DNA of 64,000 bases. Origin: Rodentibacter trehalosifermentans (GTDB lineage: Bacteria > Pseudomonadota > Gammaproteobacteria > Enterobacterales > Pasteurellaceae). Within the stretch, counting starts at the first letter, position 1. Each line of letters opens with the position of its first letter. Below, one piece after another: positions 29,044 through 38,152 of this stretch. The stretch is taken from contig NZ_MLHL01000015.1 in NCBI RefSeq assembly GCF_002000545.1, positions 62,001-126,000 of the forward strand. The letters run 5' to 3'. The notes under the pieces are model-generated. The model searched no databases. It was not told where the DNA came from and saw only the letters and a list, made by a program, of their open reading frames with translations. A program made the translations under genes and the position numbers.

Positions 29044-29190
29044 ATGAAAAAAGTGATCTTAGCAATGGCAGTATTAGCTGCTTCAGCTTGTACTCAATTA
29101 GATAGTATTACTGGCAAAGTTAATCAAGCAACTTCTGCTGTAAATCAGGCGTCATCTGCTGTAAATAGCGTTAAAAGTATTGCAAAATAA
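29044..29190 (+). CDS. Tiny Lpp-like lipoprotein
   Basis: 48 residues from the ATG at 29044, chosen because AAAGGAAAAAAC precedes it and the product then starts with a lipoprotein signal peptide (MKKVILAMAVLAASAC); the upstream in-frame ATG at 29002 adds nothing recognisable. After Cys16 the mature part of about 33 residues has repeats close to seven residues (VNQATSA, VNQASSA, VNSVKS) and ends in Lys, recalling a miniature Braun lipoprotein. The lipobox (ASAC) is weaker than the LAGC ideal. Function unknown; expression probably controlled by the XRE repressor. Confidence 0.7.
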   Translation: MKKVILAMAVLAASACTQLDSITGKVNQATSAVNQASSAVNSVKSIAK

Positions 29191-29224
29191 TTTTCAAGGC
29201 TAGAACTATATAAAATAGTGGATA

Positions 29225-29263
29225 AATAACACGCTCTCAAGGGGAACTTGGTAGCGTGTTATT
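29225..29263 (+). terminator. Terminator of the lipoprotein transcript
   Basis: AATAACACGCT and AGCGTGTTATT arms (11 bp, perfect) enclose a smaller CAAG/CTTG stem; the T-rich sequence ATTATCT follows. Confidence 0.8.
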
Positions 29264-29539
29264 ATTATCTAACGACCAAATTGGCATTCCAAGGGAATTG
29301 GCTGATGAACAGGGTAAGGTCTGTTAGGGTGGGAGCTACACAGGTTGGGGAAAAGTTAAAGAAGAATATGATTTAACATAAGACAAATTTATTCATCAGC
29401 TATTTTTGGATTACAAAACCAATATTGCGACCTAAAAATCGGGTTGTATTATAGTTTCTTCCTGTATTATGACTCAATACAAGAATACTTTAAAATACTT
29501 CCCTTTTTGACCATATGTAGCATTTGAGTATTAAATTTT
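29264..29539. other. Gene-free stretch, possibly decayed coding sequence
   Basis: No intact gene. One plus-strand frame gives short open pieces interrupted by stops, including IGIPRELADEQGKVC near 29281-29328 and SYTGWGKVKEEYDLT near 29340-29383. They could be remnants of a gene but are too short for an assignment. No uptake signal and no clear hairpins. Confidence 0.4.
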
Positions 29540-29806
29540 TTAGGAATATTCATCTATTCCATCAAGTAGGGAATCATCATTCCATAGCTCCTCAAGATAT
29601 TCTAAAAATTTATCTTTATCATTTTTATCGAATCCGGAAATATCGAATCCTTGCGAGCTTGATGTTCTAATTCTAACTTCAACATCATTAAATTTTTCAG
29701 CAATACGTTTTGGCAATATTTCTTCCAGTCTGGCAATAACTTTTTGCTGTATGGCTATTTTTTTACTGTCACGTTCTTTTGTAAAACGAATGTCGAGTTT
29801 TTTCAT
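29540..29806 (-). CDS. DinI-like SOS protein
   Basis: 88 residues from the ATG at 29806, chosen for its AAGGGAG ribosome-binding site. The pattern KVIARLEEILPKRIAEKF, VEVRIRTSSSQGFDISGF and DKDKFLEYLEELWND with an acidic tail (DDSLLDGIDEY) matches the DinI-like family (DinI, MsgA, TumB), which in E. coli modulates RecA filaments and in phages modulates SOS induction. Two LexA boxes cover its promoter, giving strong independent support for an SOS role. The gene stands alone and lacks an uptake signal; phage or plasmid origin is possible. Confidence 0.82.
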   Translation of the reverse strand: MKKLDIRFTKERDSKKIAIQQKVIARLEEILPKRIAEKFNDVEVRIRTSSSQGFDISGFDKNDKDKFLEYLEELWNDDSLLDGIDEYS

Positions 29807-29818
29807 AGGGACTCCCTT

Positions 29819-29872
29819 CTGTTTATTTGTACAGTATTTTAGATGTTTTAAAATAACTGTCAAGATATACAG
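29819..29872 (-). promoter_or_regulatory. SOS promoter with two LexA boxes
   Basis: Two CTGT-N8-ACAG sites: 29819-29834 and 29857-29872, the second within AACTGTCAAGATATACAGTT. On the minus strand the second overlaps a perfect -35 TTGACA (29858-29863). A 16-base spacer leads to TAAAAT (29836-29841), and the first box sits at the start site just before the ribosome-binding site. Confidence 0.88.
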
Positions 29873-29932
29873 TTGTTTTTTTATCTTTTAATAGACGGAG
29901 AACATTGACTTAGTTAGCCATATTTTGATTTT

Positions 29933-30685
29933 CTAATCTAATTGTTTTAAATAGCTCATTCCTAGATTTCCTATTTGTCTGATAATCCATTGCTGTTTTT
30001 TGCGTACCAATGCACTGGGTTTTTTGACTTTATAAATGATGGGATTGGGCAAAACAGCAGCTAATAAGGCAGCTTCGGATTGTGTCAAGTTTTTTGCAGA
30101 TTTCTTGAAATAAAAGCGGCTTGCCGCCTCAACGCCAAAAATCCCTTCGCCGAACTCTGCAATATTTAAATAGACTTCCAAAATTCGTTTTTTTGACCAA
30201 CATAGCTCCAATAACAGGGTGGCAGGGACTTCCAAGCCTTTACGAAGCCAACTTTGTCCGTGCCATAGCATTAAATTTTTAGCGGTTTGTTGAGAAATCG
30301 TCGAACCGCCTCGAATTTGTCGTGTTGATTTTCCGTTATGCAGAAAGGCATTTTTAATTGCGGCGAAATCAAAACCTAAGTGAGCGGGAAATTTTTGATC
30401 TTCCGCCGCTATCACGGCAAGTTGCATATTGGGAGAAATATTTTCAAGACTGACCCAAGTTGATTTTGCTTTGTAATGGAAATTGCCTTGGAGCCAATGC
30501 CCGACTTGTTGCTGAATCATATAAGAAGAAAAAGGTACGGGCACGAAGCGAAAAAGAAGAATAAAAGCAAAAATGGCGAGGAAAAATCGGATAGCTATGC
30601 GTTGCCAATTTTCTTTCCACCATTTAAGGCTGAGTAACCGTAAAAATGCGGTTAAAATCTGCTTAGTTTTTTTCAACGCCATCAA
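29933..30685 (-). CDS. mtgA: Monofunctional peptidoglycan glycosyltransferase MtgA
   Basis: 250 residues. One N-terminal membrane helix (about 30-50) anchors a GT51 glycosyltransferase domain that polymerises glycan strands from lipid II in the periplasm. Motifs: [14 protein letters not shown] (catalytic Glu), [37 protein letters not shown] and [11 protein letters not shown]. The start overlaps the end of trpR by 23 bases, an arrangement also known in H. influenzae, so the two are translationally linked. Confidence 0.95.
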   Translation of the reverse strand: MMALKKTKQILTAFLRLLSLKWWKENWQRIAIRFFLAIFAFILLFRFVPVPFSSYMIQQQVGHWLQGNFHYKAKSTWVSLENISPNMQLAVIAAEDQKFPAHLGFDFAAIKNAFLHNGKSTRQIRGGSTISQQTAKNLMLWHGQSWLRKGLEVPATLLLELCWSKKRILEVYLNIAEFGEGIFGVEAASRFYFKKSAKNLTQSEAALLAAVLPNPIIYKVKKPSALVRKKQQWIIRQIGNLGMSYLKQLD

Positions 30686-30968
30686 GATGTTGTTTCACCC
30701 ATTCCATAAAATCCGGATCCATGGTTTTGATCATATTAGACCCCCGTGTAATAGTGGCGGCACTGGTATTCAGATTTTGCTGGATCTCACGTTGAGATAA
30801 ATTTTTGTCTAATAGCTGTGAGACAATTTGTAAGCGTAAACCCACCGCATCACGTTCGTCAGCGGTGAGCAGCAAGGTTAAAAGATCTTGCGCTTTGCCT
30901 TGTTCAAAGGCGGTTTGCAACATAGCAAGAAAAGCGTTCCATTGATCTAAATTGCGGCTGATATACAT
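30663..30968 (-). CDS. trpR: Trp operon repressor TrpR
   Basis: 101 residues, all helical. The helix-turn-helix is [22 protein letters not shown], and residues [15 protein letters not shown] form the tryptophan-binding core. TrpR with bound L-tryptophan represses trp, aroH-type and its own genes. AGGATAACTCT precedes the ATG. A 12-of-14 match to the Trp operator lies 14 bases upstream, supporting autoregulation. It is located between slt and mtgA as in H. influenzae. Confidence 0.95.
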   Translation of the reverse strand: MYISRNLDQWNAFLAMLQTAFEQGKAQDLLTLLLTADERDAVGLRLQIVSQLLDKNLSQREIQQNLNTSAATITRGSNMIKTMDPDFMEWVKQHLDGVEKN

Positions 30969-30981
30969 AGAGTTATCCTAT

Positions 30982-30995
30982 ACTATTAAACTAGT
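30982..30995. promoter_or_regulatory. Trp operator upstream of trpR
   Basis: ACTATTAAACTAGT matches the ideal ACTAGTTAACTAGT at 12 of 14 positions. It lies between the trpR start and a TATACT -10 that overlaps the last codons of slt. Confidence 0.7.
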
Positions 30996-30999
30996 GCGC

Positions 31000-33180
31000 T
31001 TAGTATAGCCGATCAAATTCTTCCTGGCTAAAAATTTGTGGATTTTCTTTATGTTGTAAAAGTTGGTAGTAAAAATCATACGCCAACAGATTTTGCACAT
31101 AACCACGGGTTTCAAAAAAGGGGATCGAGGCGATAAATTCATCCATGGCTAATTTTCCATTCGCCCGTGCCAACCATTTTTCCACCCGACTTGCACCGGC
31201 ATTGTAGGCGGCGGCAATGAGAATGCGGTTATTCGGGTATTTCACATTCAGCTCATTCAAATGCGCCGTACCAAGCAAAATATTATTGAGCGGTTTGAAT
31301 AAATCGTTTTCTGTTTGATAAGGTAATTGATGGTTATCAGCGGTGGCTTTGGCGGTGCTTGGGAGAAGCTGCATTAAGCCCCGAGCATTGGCAGAAGATT
31401 GTGCCATAGGATTCCATGCGCTTTCTTGACGGGCTATCGACATGGCAAAGGTTTTGCTGACGGTAGCCGTGTTTGGGGAGGAGGCTAAAGCCAGATCAAA
31501 ATAAGCCTGATAAGCATTGGGTAAGCGAACGGCGATGTGATCCCAGGCTTTTGCAATAATGGAGCCGTCCACGCCTAGATCAAACCAACCCTGTTGATTG
31601 GCATAATCGCTCAAGGTAATTTGTTGGGTTTGCTTGGTTTCGGCAGCAAGGTTTTCGAGCAAAAAACGCCAACGTTGTTTCGCCGCACCCAAGCGGTTTA
31701 ATTGGCGAAGTTCGGCAATTTCAGCTAACGCAACACTGTGTAATTGAATGAGATTTTCATCTGCCGCTGATTGAGGAATTTGAATGCGATAATCCGCACC
31801 ACGGTTTTGAGGATTGAGCATAGCTTTGGCGAGCATTGGATAAAATCCCCGTTCCTTGGAAAGTGCGGTTAATATTTCTTGTGTTTTTTGCCGATCGCTT
31901 TTTGCCAGCCAATAACGCCATTCCTGTTTTTCTTTTCCTTCTTTTGAAAGGGCATTAAGCCAAGGCACAAGATCGGTTTTTTGCCAAATTGCCATTCGCA
32001 AACGGCGTTCAATCAGATTATCGGCATTTAACGTCAAGATTTCCGCATCACGCCATTGTTGAAAGGTCGGGGTTTCGTTATCAAAAAAACGGCTGATAAA
32101 TGCGATTTTCCAATCACGAATTTGTGCCTCATCGAGTTGCCAATTTTTCGCCCATTGTAAATAAGGGGAGAAATCCGGCTTTTCCATATTTTCGGGGAGC
32201 GTGCGTAAATAACGAGGAAAACCCTGTATTATGGCGAATTGGTGGCGGATTTTTCCGTTTTCTTCCGTTTCCATTGTTGGCATGGGCGGTGAGCTTTCCA
32301 CAAGTGCGGTGAAATTTGCGGGATTTTTTAACAAATTCACATAGCCCGATAACACCGTCAAAATTGTCGGATCTTCTTTGGCGTTACTAAACTGATTCAA
32401 CTCGTTGGCGAGGCGTTCCAAGCCTTTCACATCATTTTTCGCAAGTAAGTTTTCTGCTTTTTGATAAACCTTATCAGCGGTTCTGCCGCCATTTTTATAC
32501 CATTCCTGCCAAAGCAGATTATCACCGGTGAGATCGCCATTGTTTAGCCAAAGCGTTTCAAAATCAGCCAAAATTTGCGTGATCCCCGCCTGTGTGTTTT
32601 GCTCCGATTTCGGTTTTTTCTGAATGAGCTGATATGCTTTGTTCAGCACCGCAATTTGTATCGCCAATGCCTGTGGTTTGATTTTTTGAGCGTAATCAGG
32701 CAGGGCATCGGCATTATTATTGTGAAGCAAGGTCAGGATATTTTGTGCTAAACGGGCGTGAAGAAAATGATTCGGTTGGGTTCTGAGATAATCCTCGATT
32801 TCTTGTTTTAACGCCATCACTTCCGCTGAAGGTGTGTTTTGTGTAACCGATTTGATTTGGGCGTCAAAGTACGCCGTCCAAGCATCGGTTTGTAGCGGAT
32901 AACCGTCCAAAGAATGAATTAATGAGAGAAAAAGTGAGCGATTTTCAAAAACTCGCTGATTTCTCACCGCACTTTTCAGTAGATTTTCGAGCTGTAAAAA
33001 CGTTGCCCGCTGTTCAAGGGTTTTTAATTCCTCGGCGTGCCGGCTTTTCTGCCATTTCATCTGTTCTTCAGCGAGGTTTACGGTTGGCGTGCTTGCTGTT
33101 TTATCCGCATTGGATGTTGCATAGCTCGGTTGAGAAAGTGCGGTCAAAATGACAAGAGAAATGAGAGAAAATTTTTTCAT
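31000..33180 (-). CDS. slt: Soluble lytic murein transglycosylase
   Basis: 726 residues with a signal peptide (MKKFSLISLVILTALSQPSYA). The long N-terminal superhelical U- and L-domains are typical of Slt70. The C-terminal lysozyme-like catalytic domain has the ES motif AMSIARQESAWNPMA, then SSANARGLMQLLPSTAK and AAYNAGASRVEKW. It cleaves glycan strands with 1,6-anhydro product formation. At 726 residues it is somewhat longer than the E. coli protein. Contains at least four uptake signals. Located upstream of trpR-mtgA, the order known in H. influenzae. Confidence 0.95.
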   Translation of the reverse strand: MKKFSLISLVILTALSQPSYATSNADKTASTPTVNLAEEQMKWQKSRHAEELKTLEQRATFLQLENLLKSAVRNQRVFENRSLFLSLIHSLDGYPLQTDAWTAYFDAQIKSVTQNTPSAEVMALKQEIEDYLRTQPNHFLHARLAQNILTLLHNNNADALPDYAQKIKPQALAIQIAVLNKAYQLIQKKPKSEQNTQAGITQILADFETLWLNNGDLTGDNLLWQEWYKNGGRTADKVYQKAENLLAKNDVKGLERLANELNQFSNAKEDPTILTVLSGYVNLLKNPANFTALVESSPPMPTMETEENGKIRHQFAIIQGFPRYLRTLPENMEKPDFSPYLQWAKNWQLDEAQIRDWKIAFISRFFDNETPTFQQWRDAEILTLNADNLIERRLRMAIWQKTDLVPWLNALSKEGKEKQEWRYWLAKSDRQKTQEILTALSKERGFYPMLAKAMLNPQNRGADYRIQIPQSAADENLIQLHSVALAEIAELRQLNRLGAAKQRWRFLLENLAAETKQTQQITLSDYANQQGWFDLGVDGSIIAKAWDHIAVRLPNAYQAYFDLALASSPNTATVSKTFAMSIARQESAWNPMAQSSANARGLMQLLPSTAKATADNHQLPYQTENDLFKPLNNILLGTAHLNELNVKYPNNRILIAAAYNAGASRVEKWLARANGKLAMDEFIASIPFFETRGYVQNLLAYDFYYQLLQHKENPQIFSQEEFDRLY

Positions 33181-33214
33181 ATTTTGGGTTTATCCACGTT
33201 TTCAAAATAGTGAC

Positions 33215-33244
33215 AAAAAAGCGAATCCTTAGATCCGCTTTTTT
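33215..33244. terminator. Terminator between yciI and slt
   Basis: AAAAAAGCG and CGCTTTTTT arms, with partial inner pairing, immediately downstream of the leftward yciI gene. Confidence 0.75.
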
Positions 33245-33266
33245 CTTGAATAGTTCCCTTTAGTGC

Positions 33267-33563
33267 TTAGAATACTTTTTTAAAGGGTTTGACAATCACT
33301 TCACCATAAACGCCGGCTTCCACATAGGGATCTTGCGCCGCCCAGTTTTTGGCTTCTTCTAGGCTGGTAAATTGGGCGATCACAGTGGAACCGGTGAACC
33401 CAGCCTCACCGGGGTTTTCATCGTCAATTGCCGGATTGGGTCCTGCCGTCAGTAAGCGGTCTTCCGCTTGTAATTGTTTTAAACGCGCCAAATGTTGTTC
33501 ACGAACGGCAAGGCGTTTTTCAAGGGTGCCGGGGATATCTTGGGCAAAAATAACGTAATACAT
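33267..33563 (-). CDS. yciI: YciI-family protein
   Basis: 98 residues of the dimeric ferredoxin-like YciI family: [47 protein letters not shown], and [30 protein letters not shown]. Conserved His24 and Asp in the DPY motif line the putative active-site pocket. The H. influenzae homologue has a solved structure but no firm physiological role. It is the last gene of the yciC-yciB-yciA-yciI operon, 11 bases after yciA. Confidence 0.93.
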   Translation of the reverse strand: MYYVIFAQDIPGTLEKRLAVREQHLARLKQLQAEDRLLTAGPNPAIDDENPGEAGFTGSTVIAQFTSLEEAKNWAAQDPYVEAGVYGEVIVKPFKKVF

Positions 33564-33574
33564 GGTTTTCTCCT

Positions 33575-34057
33575 TTAAATGTTTTTAGTTTGTGAGTTTT
33601 CATATTCTTGAATAGAAGCGAGGGCTTTTTCCAATTCTTCGTTGCCTTCCCGTGGGATTGCACGGGATTTGCCATTGTTATCCACCGCCACAAAAGTGAA
33701 CACCGCATCAGTGACACAATAGCGTTCTCCAATAGGTTCACTGGCGACTTTTTTCACCCAGACTTCCACTTTAATTTGAATGGAAGAACGCCCGATTTTT
33801 AGGCATTGACCATAACAGCACACCACATCGCCCACGGAAATCGGTTTGATAAAATTCATACTTTCCACCGCAACGGTAACGACCCGTCCATGCGCAATTT
33901 CTTTGGCTAAGATCGCCCCGCCCATATCCATTTGCGACATAATCCAGCCCCCGAAAATATCGCCGTTCGCATTGGTGTCGGACGGCATAGCAAGGGTGCG
34001 GAGCAAGAGTACACCTTTTGATTGGCGACCGTGTTTATCAATAAAATTTGAGGACAT
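33575..34057 (-). CDS. yciA: Acyl-CoA thioesterase YciA
   Basis: 160 residues with a hotdog fold: [26 protein letters not shown] contains the Asp-Gly-Gly helix start of the active site, followed by [20 protein letters not shown]. YciA hydrolyses a broad range of acyl-CoAs, including in Haemophilus. It overlaps the stop of yciB by one base, suggesting coupled translation, and is cytoplasmic and probably hexameric by family knowledge. Confidence 0.95.
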   Translation of the reverse strand: MSSNFIDKHGRQSKGVLLLRTLAMPSDTNANGDIFGGWIMSQMDMGGAILAKEIAHGRVVTVAVESMNFIKPISVGDVVCCYGQCLKIGRSSIQIKVEVWVKKVASEPIGERYCVTDAVFTFVAVDNNGKSRAIPREGNEELEKALASIQEYENSQTKNI

Positions 34058-34617
34058 TAGTTCCCTCCGTCTTTAGGGTTATTTTGTTCATCTTTTGGCA
34101 AATATCGGTAAATATAAACGCCGGAAATTAGGGTGGCAATAAGCGTCATTGCGATTAAACCGAAAGATTTAAAATCAACCCATGCCGCTTCCGACATATT
34201 GCGGCTAATATAAATATTCACCAACATACAAATAATAAAGAAAACCGCCCAACCAAGGTTGAGTGTGTTCCACGCTTTTTCCGGCAGCTTAATTTCTTTA
34301 CCCAGTAATTTTTTGATTAAAGGGGTTTTGAACTGGAATTGCGCTACGAGCAAGATAATGGCAAACAAGGCGTTTACAATCGTGACTTTCCACTGCAAAT
34401 AACGCAATTCATTAAAATAAGCGGTTAAAAGCCCAAAAAAAACCACTGCGCCCGCCATCACTTTTTGTTGTTTTTCAACCGCGCCGTATTTCCATTTTAG
34501 GATCGCCATTTGTATGATGGTTGCAACCACTAAAACGATGGCTGCCTCACGCACGCCACCCAGTTTATAAGTGATAAAAAATAAAATAAGGGGAATAAAT
34601 TCAAGGAGTTGTTTCAT
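34057..34617 (-). CDS. yciB: Inner-membrane septation protein YciB/IspZ
   Basis: 186 residues with five membrane helices. The signature [19 protein letters not shown] opens the protein, and [30 protein letters not shown]-type sequence in the centre is diagnostic of the YciB/IspZ family (seen here as [19 protein letters not shown]). The family is linked to septation and to cell-envelope maintenance. Second gene of the operon, 3 bases after yciC. Confidence 0.94.
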   Translation of the reverse strand: MKQLLEFIPLILFFITYKLGGVREAAIVLVVATIIQMAILKWKYGAVEKQQKVMAGAVVFFGLLTAYFNELRYLQWKVTIVNALFAIILLVAQFQFKTPLIKKLLGKEIKLPEKAWNTLNLGWAVFFIICMLVNIYISRNMSEAAWVDFKSFGLIAMTLIATLISGVYIYRYLPKDEQNNPKDGGN

Positions 34618-34620
34618 TTA

Positions 34621-35364
34621 TTATTCCTTCATAAACAATGTGTAAAAACGATACGTCACCACCAGAATAAAAATATTAAGTGCGGCAGCGAAAATACTCA
34701 GCAAAACACTGAAAATAAGGTGATCGAAAATCATTGAGAGTTGAAAGATCAAAAGCGGTGTAACGAAATAGACCAGTAAGGCATAAATCAATAAAGCCGT
34801 TTTTTGATTTTTTCCCTGTAACCAAATTTTTCGTAGGCTTTGCCCAATGTTATCTTGCGTGGTTAAGTAGTGGGTGGTGGATAAATTTAAACGAATAAAA
34901 AATCCCATACCGAAGATCACCGCCACCAATGAAATAATGGACGGAGAAGTTTTGGTTAAAACTGCTGCGATCATTTCAACTATGCCAAGCAACATTGGGG
35001 CGATGATAATTAAATCCAGCATAATCACACCGAAAAATCGTGGGAGTGTGGCTTGAAAAGTTTGCCCCAAAGTGCGGTCATTTTGTCCGCTGATTTGATG
35101 GATTGTCATCAATCCCCAAGATGCTATAAAGGTTGTCACCAATTGGGTCATCAAAAATGAAAGGGCAATGCTTGGTGCGTTTTCTTCAACGAGTTGAGGT
35201 AAGGTATCTGTACTTATTGCCGAATTTGAAACCATTGAGGGGCTTAATAATACGCTGAGTACTTGCACCATAAACAGAATGAAAACAAATTGAAACATTG
35301 TTTTTTGTTGATTGCGGAAAAAATTCCAACTGTCTTGTAAAACTTGTGTAAAGTTAATCTTCAT
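34621..35364 (-). CDS. yciC: UPF0259 membrane protein YciC
   Basis: 247 residues with about six membrane helices; N-terminal FTQVLQDSWNFFRNQQKTMFQF and the central ISGQNDRTLGQTFQATLPRF match the UPF0259/YciC family. The function is unknown. It heads the yciC-B-A-I operon and is divergent from ompW, with a 278-base intergenic region between them. Confidence 0.9.
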   Translation of the reverse strand: MKINFTQVLQDSWNFFRNQQKTMFQFVFILFMVQVLSVLLSPSMVSNSAISTDTLPQLVEENAPSIALSFLMTQLVTTFIASWGLMTIHQISGQNDRTLGQTFQATLPRFFGVIMLDLIIIAPMLLGIVEMIAAVLTKTSPSIISLVAVIFGMGFFIRLNLSTTHYLTTQDNIGQSLRKIWLQGKNQKTALLIYALLVYFVTPLLIFQLSMIFDHLIFSVLLSIFAAALNIFILVVTYRFYTLFMKE

Positions 35365-35532
35365 TTGATTTTCTCTTATCGAAAAATGGCGGTAATTATA
35401 CCTTGTTTATGCGGTTGTGCCATTTATCTTATCTAAAAATTCCGCTTTTTGATATGGGGCAAATTTTGCTGTTTCGGGCTTTTGGGAAAAAGTGCGGTCA
35501 TTTTGTATAAATAATTTTATTAATTTATAAAA

Positions 35533-35550
35533 ACTTGAACTAGATCACAG
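35533..35550 (+). promoter_or_regulatory. CRP/FNR-like site upstream of ompW
   Basis: TTGAACTAGATCAC (35535-35548) resembles both FNR (TTGAT-N4-ATCAA, two mismatches) and CRP (right half TCACA intact). Possible -10 elements TAATAT and TATATT follow. ompW is FNR-controlled in E. coli. Confidence 0.5.
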
Positions 35551-35642
35551 AATTACTACTTAATATGGAGTATATTACGAACCGCAAATAGCCATAGTCT
35601 TTTTATGGTTATCATTCAAATATCAGACTTAAGGAGTTCAAT

Positions 35643-36302
35643 ATGAAAAAAACAGCACTTGCGTTAGGTTTAACTGCTGCGTTATTCACAGGTATGGCAA
35701 ATGCTCACCAAGCAGGCGATGTGATTTTACGTGCCGGTGGTGTGTTTGTATCAGCAAATTCTGAATCTACCACTAAAACTAATACGCAGATTAATTTAGA
35801 AGTGGGTGATAATGCTCAATTAGGCTTAACCGGTACTTATATGTTCACTGACAATGTCGGTTTAGAGTTGTTAGCGGCAACTCCATTTTCACACAAAGTG
35901 AAAGCGAATGTGCCAGCGTTAGGAGCTGATCTTGGTAATGTAGTGAAAGTCAAACAATTACCGCCAAGTCTCTATTTACAATATTATTTCTTAGATAAAG
36001 ATGCGGGTTCTCGTCCATATCTTGGTGTGGGTTTAAACTACACACGTTTCTTTAATGCTAAATCAATTGACCCGTTAATTACCGATGTTAATGTGAAAAA
36101 ACATTCTTTTGCCCCGGTTGTGAATGCGGGTATCGATATTAAATTAACCGACAACTTATATTTGAATACCGCAATGTGGTACACCCGTATTAAAACGACT
36201 GCTAAATTTAAAGTTCCACAAGTAAGTGGAAACTATGAACACGAAGTCAAACTCAAACTTGATCCATTTGTGTTCTTCACAGGTTTGGCATATCGTTTCT
36301 AA
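35643..36302 (+). CDS. ompW: Outer-membrane protein OmpW
   Basis: 219 residues with a signal peptide (MKKTALALGLTAALFTGMANA) and an eight-stranded beta-barrel of the OmpW family: HQAGDVILRAGGVFVSAN, ALGLTGTYMFTDNVGLELLAATPFSHKV-type block (here QLGLTGTYMFTDNVGLELLA), PPSLYLQYYF, and a C-terminal Phe (AYRF) as required for barrel assembly. OmpW forms a narrow hydrophobic channel. A strong AAGGAG site lies before the ATG and a hairpin terminator follows. Confidence 0.95.
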   Translation: MKKTALALGLTAALFTGMANAHQAGDVILRAGGVFVSANSESTTKTNTQINLEVGDNAQLGLTGTYMFTDNVGLELLAATPFSHKVKANVPALGADLGNVVKVKQLPPSLYLQYYFLDKDAGSRPYLGVGLNYTRFFNAKSIDPLITDVNVKKHSFAPVVNAGIDIKLTDNLYLNTAMWYTRIKTTAKFKVPQVSGNYEHEVKLKLDPFVFFTGLAYRF

Positions 36303-36326
36303 TTATAAATCGTCCTCTATTTAGCA

Positions 36327-36355
36327 AAAAAGCGATGAATGATTTCATCGCTTTT
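36327..36355. terminator. Bidirectional terminator between ompW and purN
   Basis: AAAAGCGATGAA and TTCATCGCTTTT arms with a 4-base loop between convergent genes. Confidence 0.85.
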
Positions 36356-36358
36356 CTT

Positions 36359-36997
36359 TTACTCACAAGCATAACCTTGTTTTGATAGTGGTTTCCCATC
36401 TAAATAGGCAATACCTTCTTTGAGGGTTAAACGATCTTCTACAAACCATTTAATGACCATCGGGTAAATACGATATTCTTGCTCTCTCGTGCGTAATTCA
36501 ATTTCTTCTACATTGTCATCAGGGAAAATCGGAACTTTGGCTTGTAAAATAATCGCACCGCCATCCACTTCTTCATTGACAAAATGGACTGTCGTACCAT
36601 GTTCGCAATCACCTGCATCGAATGCACGCTGATAAGTGTTTAGCCCCGGGTATTTAGGTAATAATGACGGATGAATATTAATAATTTTCCCATTAAAACG
36701 TTGGATAAAATCTGGGGTTAAAATTTTCATATAGCCGGCAAGCACGATCAGATCAACCCCCGCACTTTCCAAATAATCCCCAATGTGGCGATCCATTTCT
36801 TGATTACTCGTGAAATTTTGACGTAAAAAAACACCCGTAGGAATGACCGCACTTTTCGCCCGTTCAAGCCCAAAAGCCTCTACTTTATTACTGACGACAC
36901 AGGCTATTTGGGCGGTGATAAACCCTTTTTCGCAGGCATCGATGATCGCTTGGAGATTATTTCCTTGTCCTGAAATCAGGACGGCAATTTTTTTCAT
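36359..36997 (-). CDS. purN: Phosphoribosylglycinamide formyltransferase PurN
   Basis: 212 residues. Transfers a formyl group from 10-formyl-THF to GAR in de novo purine synthesis. Motifs: AVLISGQGNNLQAIIDAC (phosphate loop), LAGYMKIL, IINIHPSLLPKYPG (catalytic Asn and His) and the later EEVDGGAIILQ (Asp). Located 63 bases downstream of purM with a hairpin in between, and so under the PurR operator ahead of purM. Confidence 0.96.
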   Translation of the reverse strand: MKKIAVLISGQGNNLQAIIDACEKGFITAQIACVVSNKVEAFGLERAKSAVIPTGVFLRQNFTSNQEMDRHIGDYLESAGVDLIVLAGYMKILTPDFIQRFNGKIINIHPSLLPKYPGLNTYQRAFDAGDCEHGTTVHFVNEEVDGGAIILQAKVPIFPDDNVEEIELRTREQEYRIYPMVIKWFVEDRLTLKEGIAYLDGKPLSKQGYACE

Positions 36998-37023
36998 AAA
37001 GATCCTAAAAATAAAGAAAAGAA

Positions 37024-37043
37024 AGGCGAATTTTCATTCGCCT
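37024..37043 (-). terminator. Intercistronic hairpin between purM and purN
   Basis: AGGCGAA and TTCGCCT arms with a 6-base loop; on the minus strand it is followed by TTCTTTTC. Could act as partial terminator or 3-prime stabiliser within the purMN unit. Confidence 0.6.
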
Positions 37044-37060
37044 CAAAGAAAAGGGTGGGG

Positions 37061-38098
37061 CTATTGAATGACGACTTGTGCTTCGCCCTCTGCCGCTTGT
37101 TCAATATGCCCGATAAGCCAAGCGTTTTCGCCCGCCTGTTTTAACAATGCCAAAGCGGTTTCCACTTGATTTTGCGGAAGGGCAATCACCATCCCCACGC
37201 CGCAGTTGAAAGTGCGGTACATTTCGTAAGTGGAAATATTACCTTGTTCCTGTAACCATTTGAAAATAGGCTGCCACTGCCAACTTTTTTCATCAATCAC
37301 CGCTTTAGTATTTTTCGGCAATACTCGTGGAATATTCTCCCAAAAGCCGCCACCGGTCAGGTGTGCGATGGCGTGAACATCCGTTTGTTTAATCAAAGAT
37401 AAAACAGATTTCACATAAATTTTAGTTGGTGCAAGCACTTGTTCGCTTAGTGGTTTGCCGGCTAATTGCTCTGTTGCCGGATTAACACCGGAAACCTCAA
37501 TCACTTTACGGATTAAAGAGTAACCGTTTGAATGAGGGCCACTTGAGCCTAGCGCAATTAAGGCATCGCCGCTACGAACCTGACTGCCGTCAATGATGTC
37601 GGCTTTCTCGACTACGCCGACACAAAAACCGGCTAAATCATAATCGCCTTCGTGATACATTCCCGGCATTTCAGCTGTTTCACCGCCAACTAAGGCACAG
37701 CCTGATTGCACACAACCCTCTGCAATGCCTTTCACCACACCGGCTGCTACATCGACCTCTAATTTTCCGGTGGCATAATAATCTAAGAAAAACAAGGGTT
37801 CGGCACCTTGTACGACTAAGTCATTGACGCACATTGCCACTAAATCGATGCCAATGGTGTCGTGTTTTTTCAAATCAATGGCTAAGCGTAATTTTGTTCC
37901 GACACCGTCAGTACCCGAAACCAAAATAGGCTCTTTATATTTGCTTGGAATGGCACATAATGCACCAAAGCCGCCCAAGCCCCCAATCACTTCAGGGCGT
38001 GTAGTGCGTTTAACGTGTGGTTTGATTTGTTCGACAAGTTCGTTACCGGCATTAATATCAACGCCGGCATCTTTGTAACTTAATGATGCTTTGCTCAC
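37061..38098 (-). CDS. purM: Phosphoribosylformylglycinamidine cyclo-ligase PurM
   Basis: 345 residues from the GTG at 38098 ([22 protein letters not shown]), chosen because family members begin here and because the ATG 60 bases upstream falls inside the PurR operator. PurM closes the imidazole ring to form AIR from FGAM using ATP. Motifs: [65 protein letters not shown]. First gene of purMN. Confidence 0.95.
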   Translation of the reverse strand: MSKASLSYKDAGVDINAGNELVEQIKPHVKRTTRPEVIGGLGGFGALCAIPSKYKEPILVSGTDGVGTKLRLAIDLKKHDTIGIDLVAMCVNDLVVQGAEPLFFLDYYATGKLEVDVAAGVVKGIAEGCVQSGCALVGGETAEMPGMYHEGDYDLAGFCVGVVEKADIIDGSQVRSGDALIALGSSGPHSNGYSLIRKVIEVSGVNPATEQLAGKPLSEQVLAPTKIYVKSVLSLIKQTDVHAIAHLTGGGFWENIPRVLPKNTKAVIDEKSWQWQPIFKWLQEQGNISTYEMYRTFNCGVGMVIALPQNQVETALALLKQAGENAWLIGHIEQAAEGEAQVVIQ

Positions 38099-38152
38099 AA
38101 TGTTTTTCCCGTATTGATTAAATGAAAAAATCAGCGCGGATTGTATCAGCTT

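Noticed and set aside
29281-29328. Second pntA copy
   Set aside because: Only about 14 residues resemble PntA before a stop codon; this is compatible with chance.
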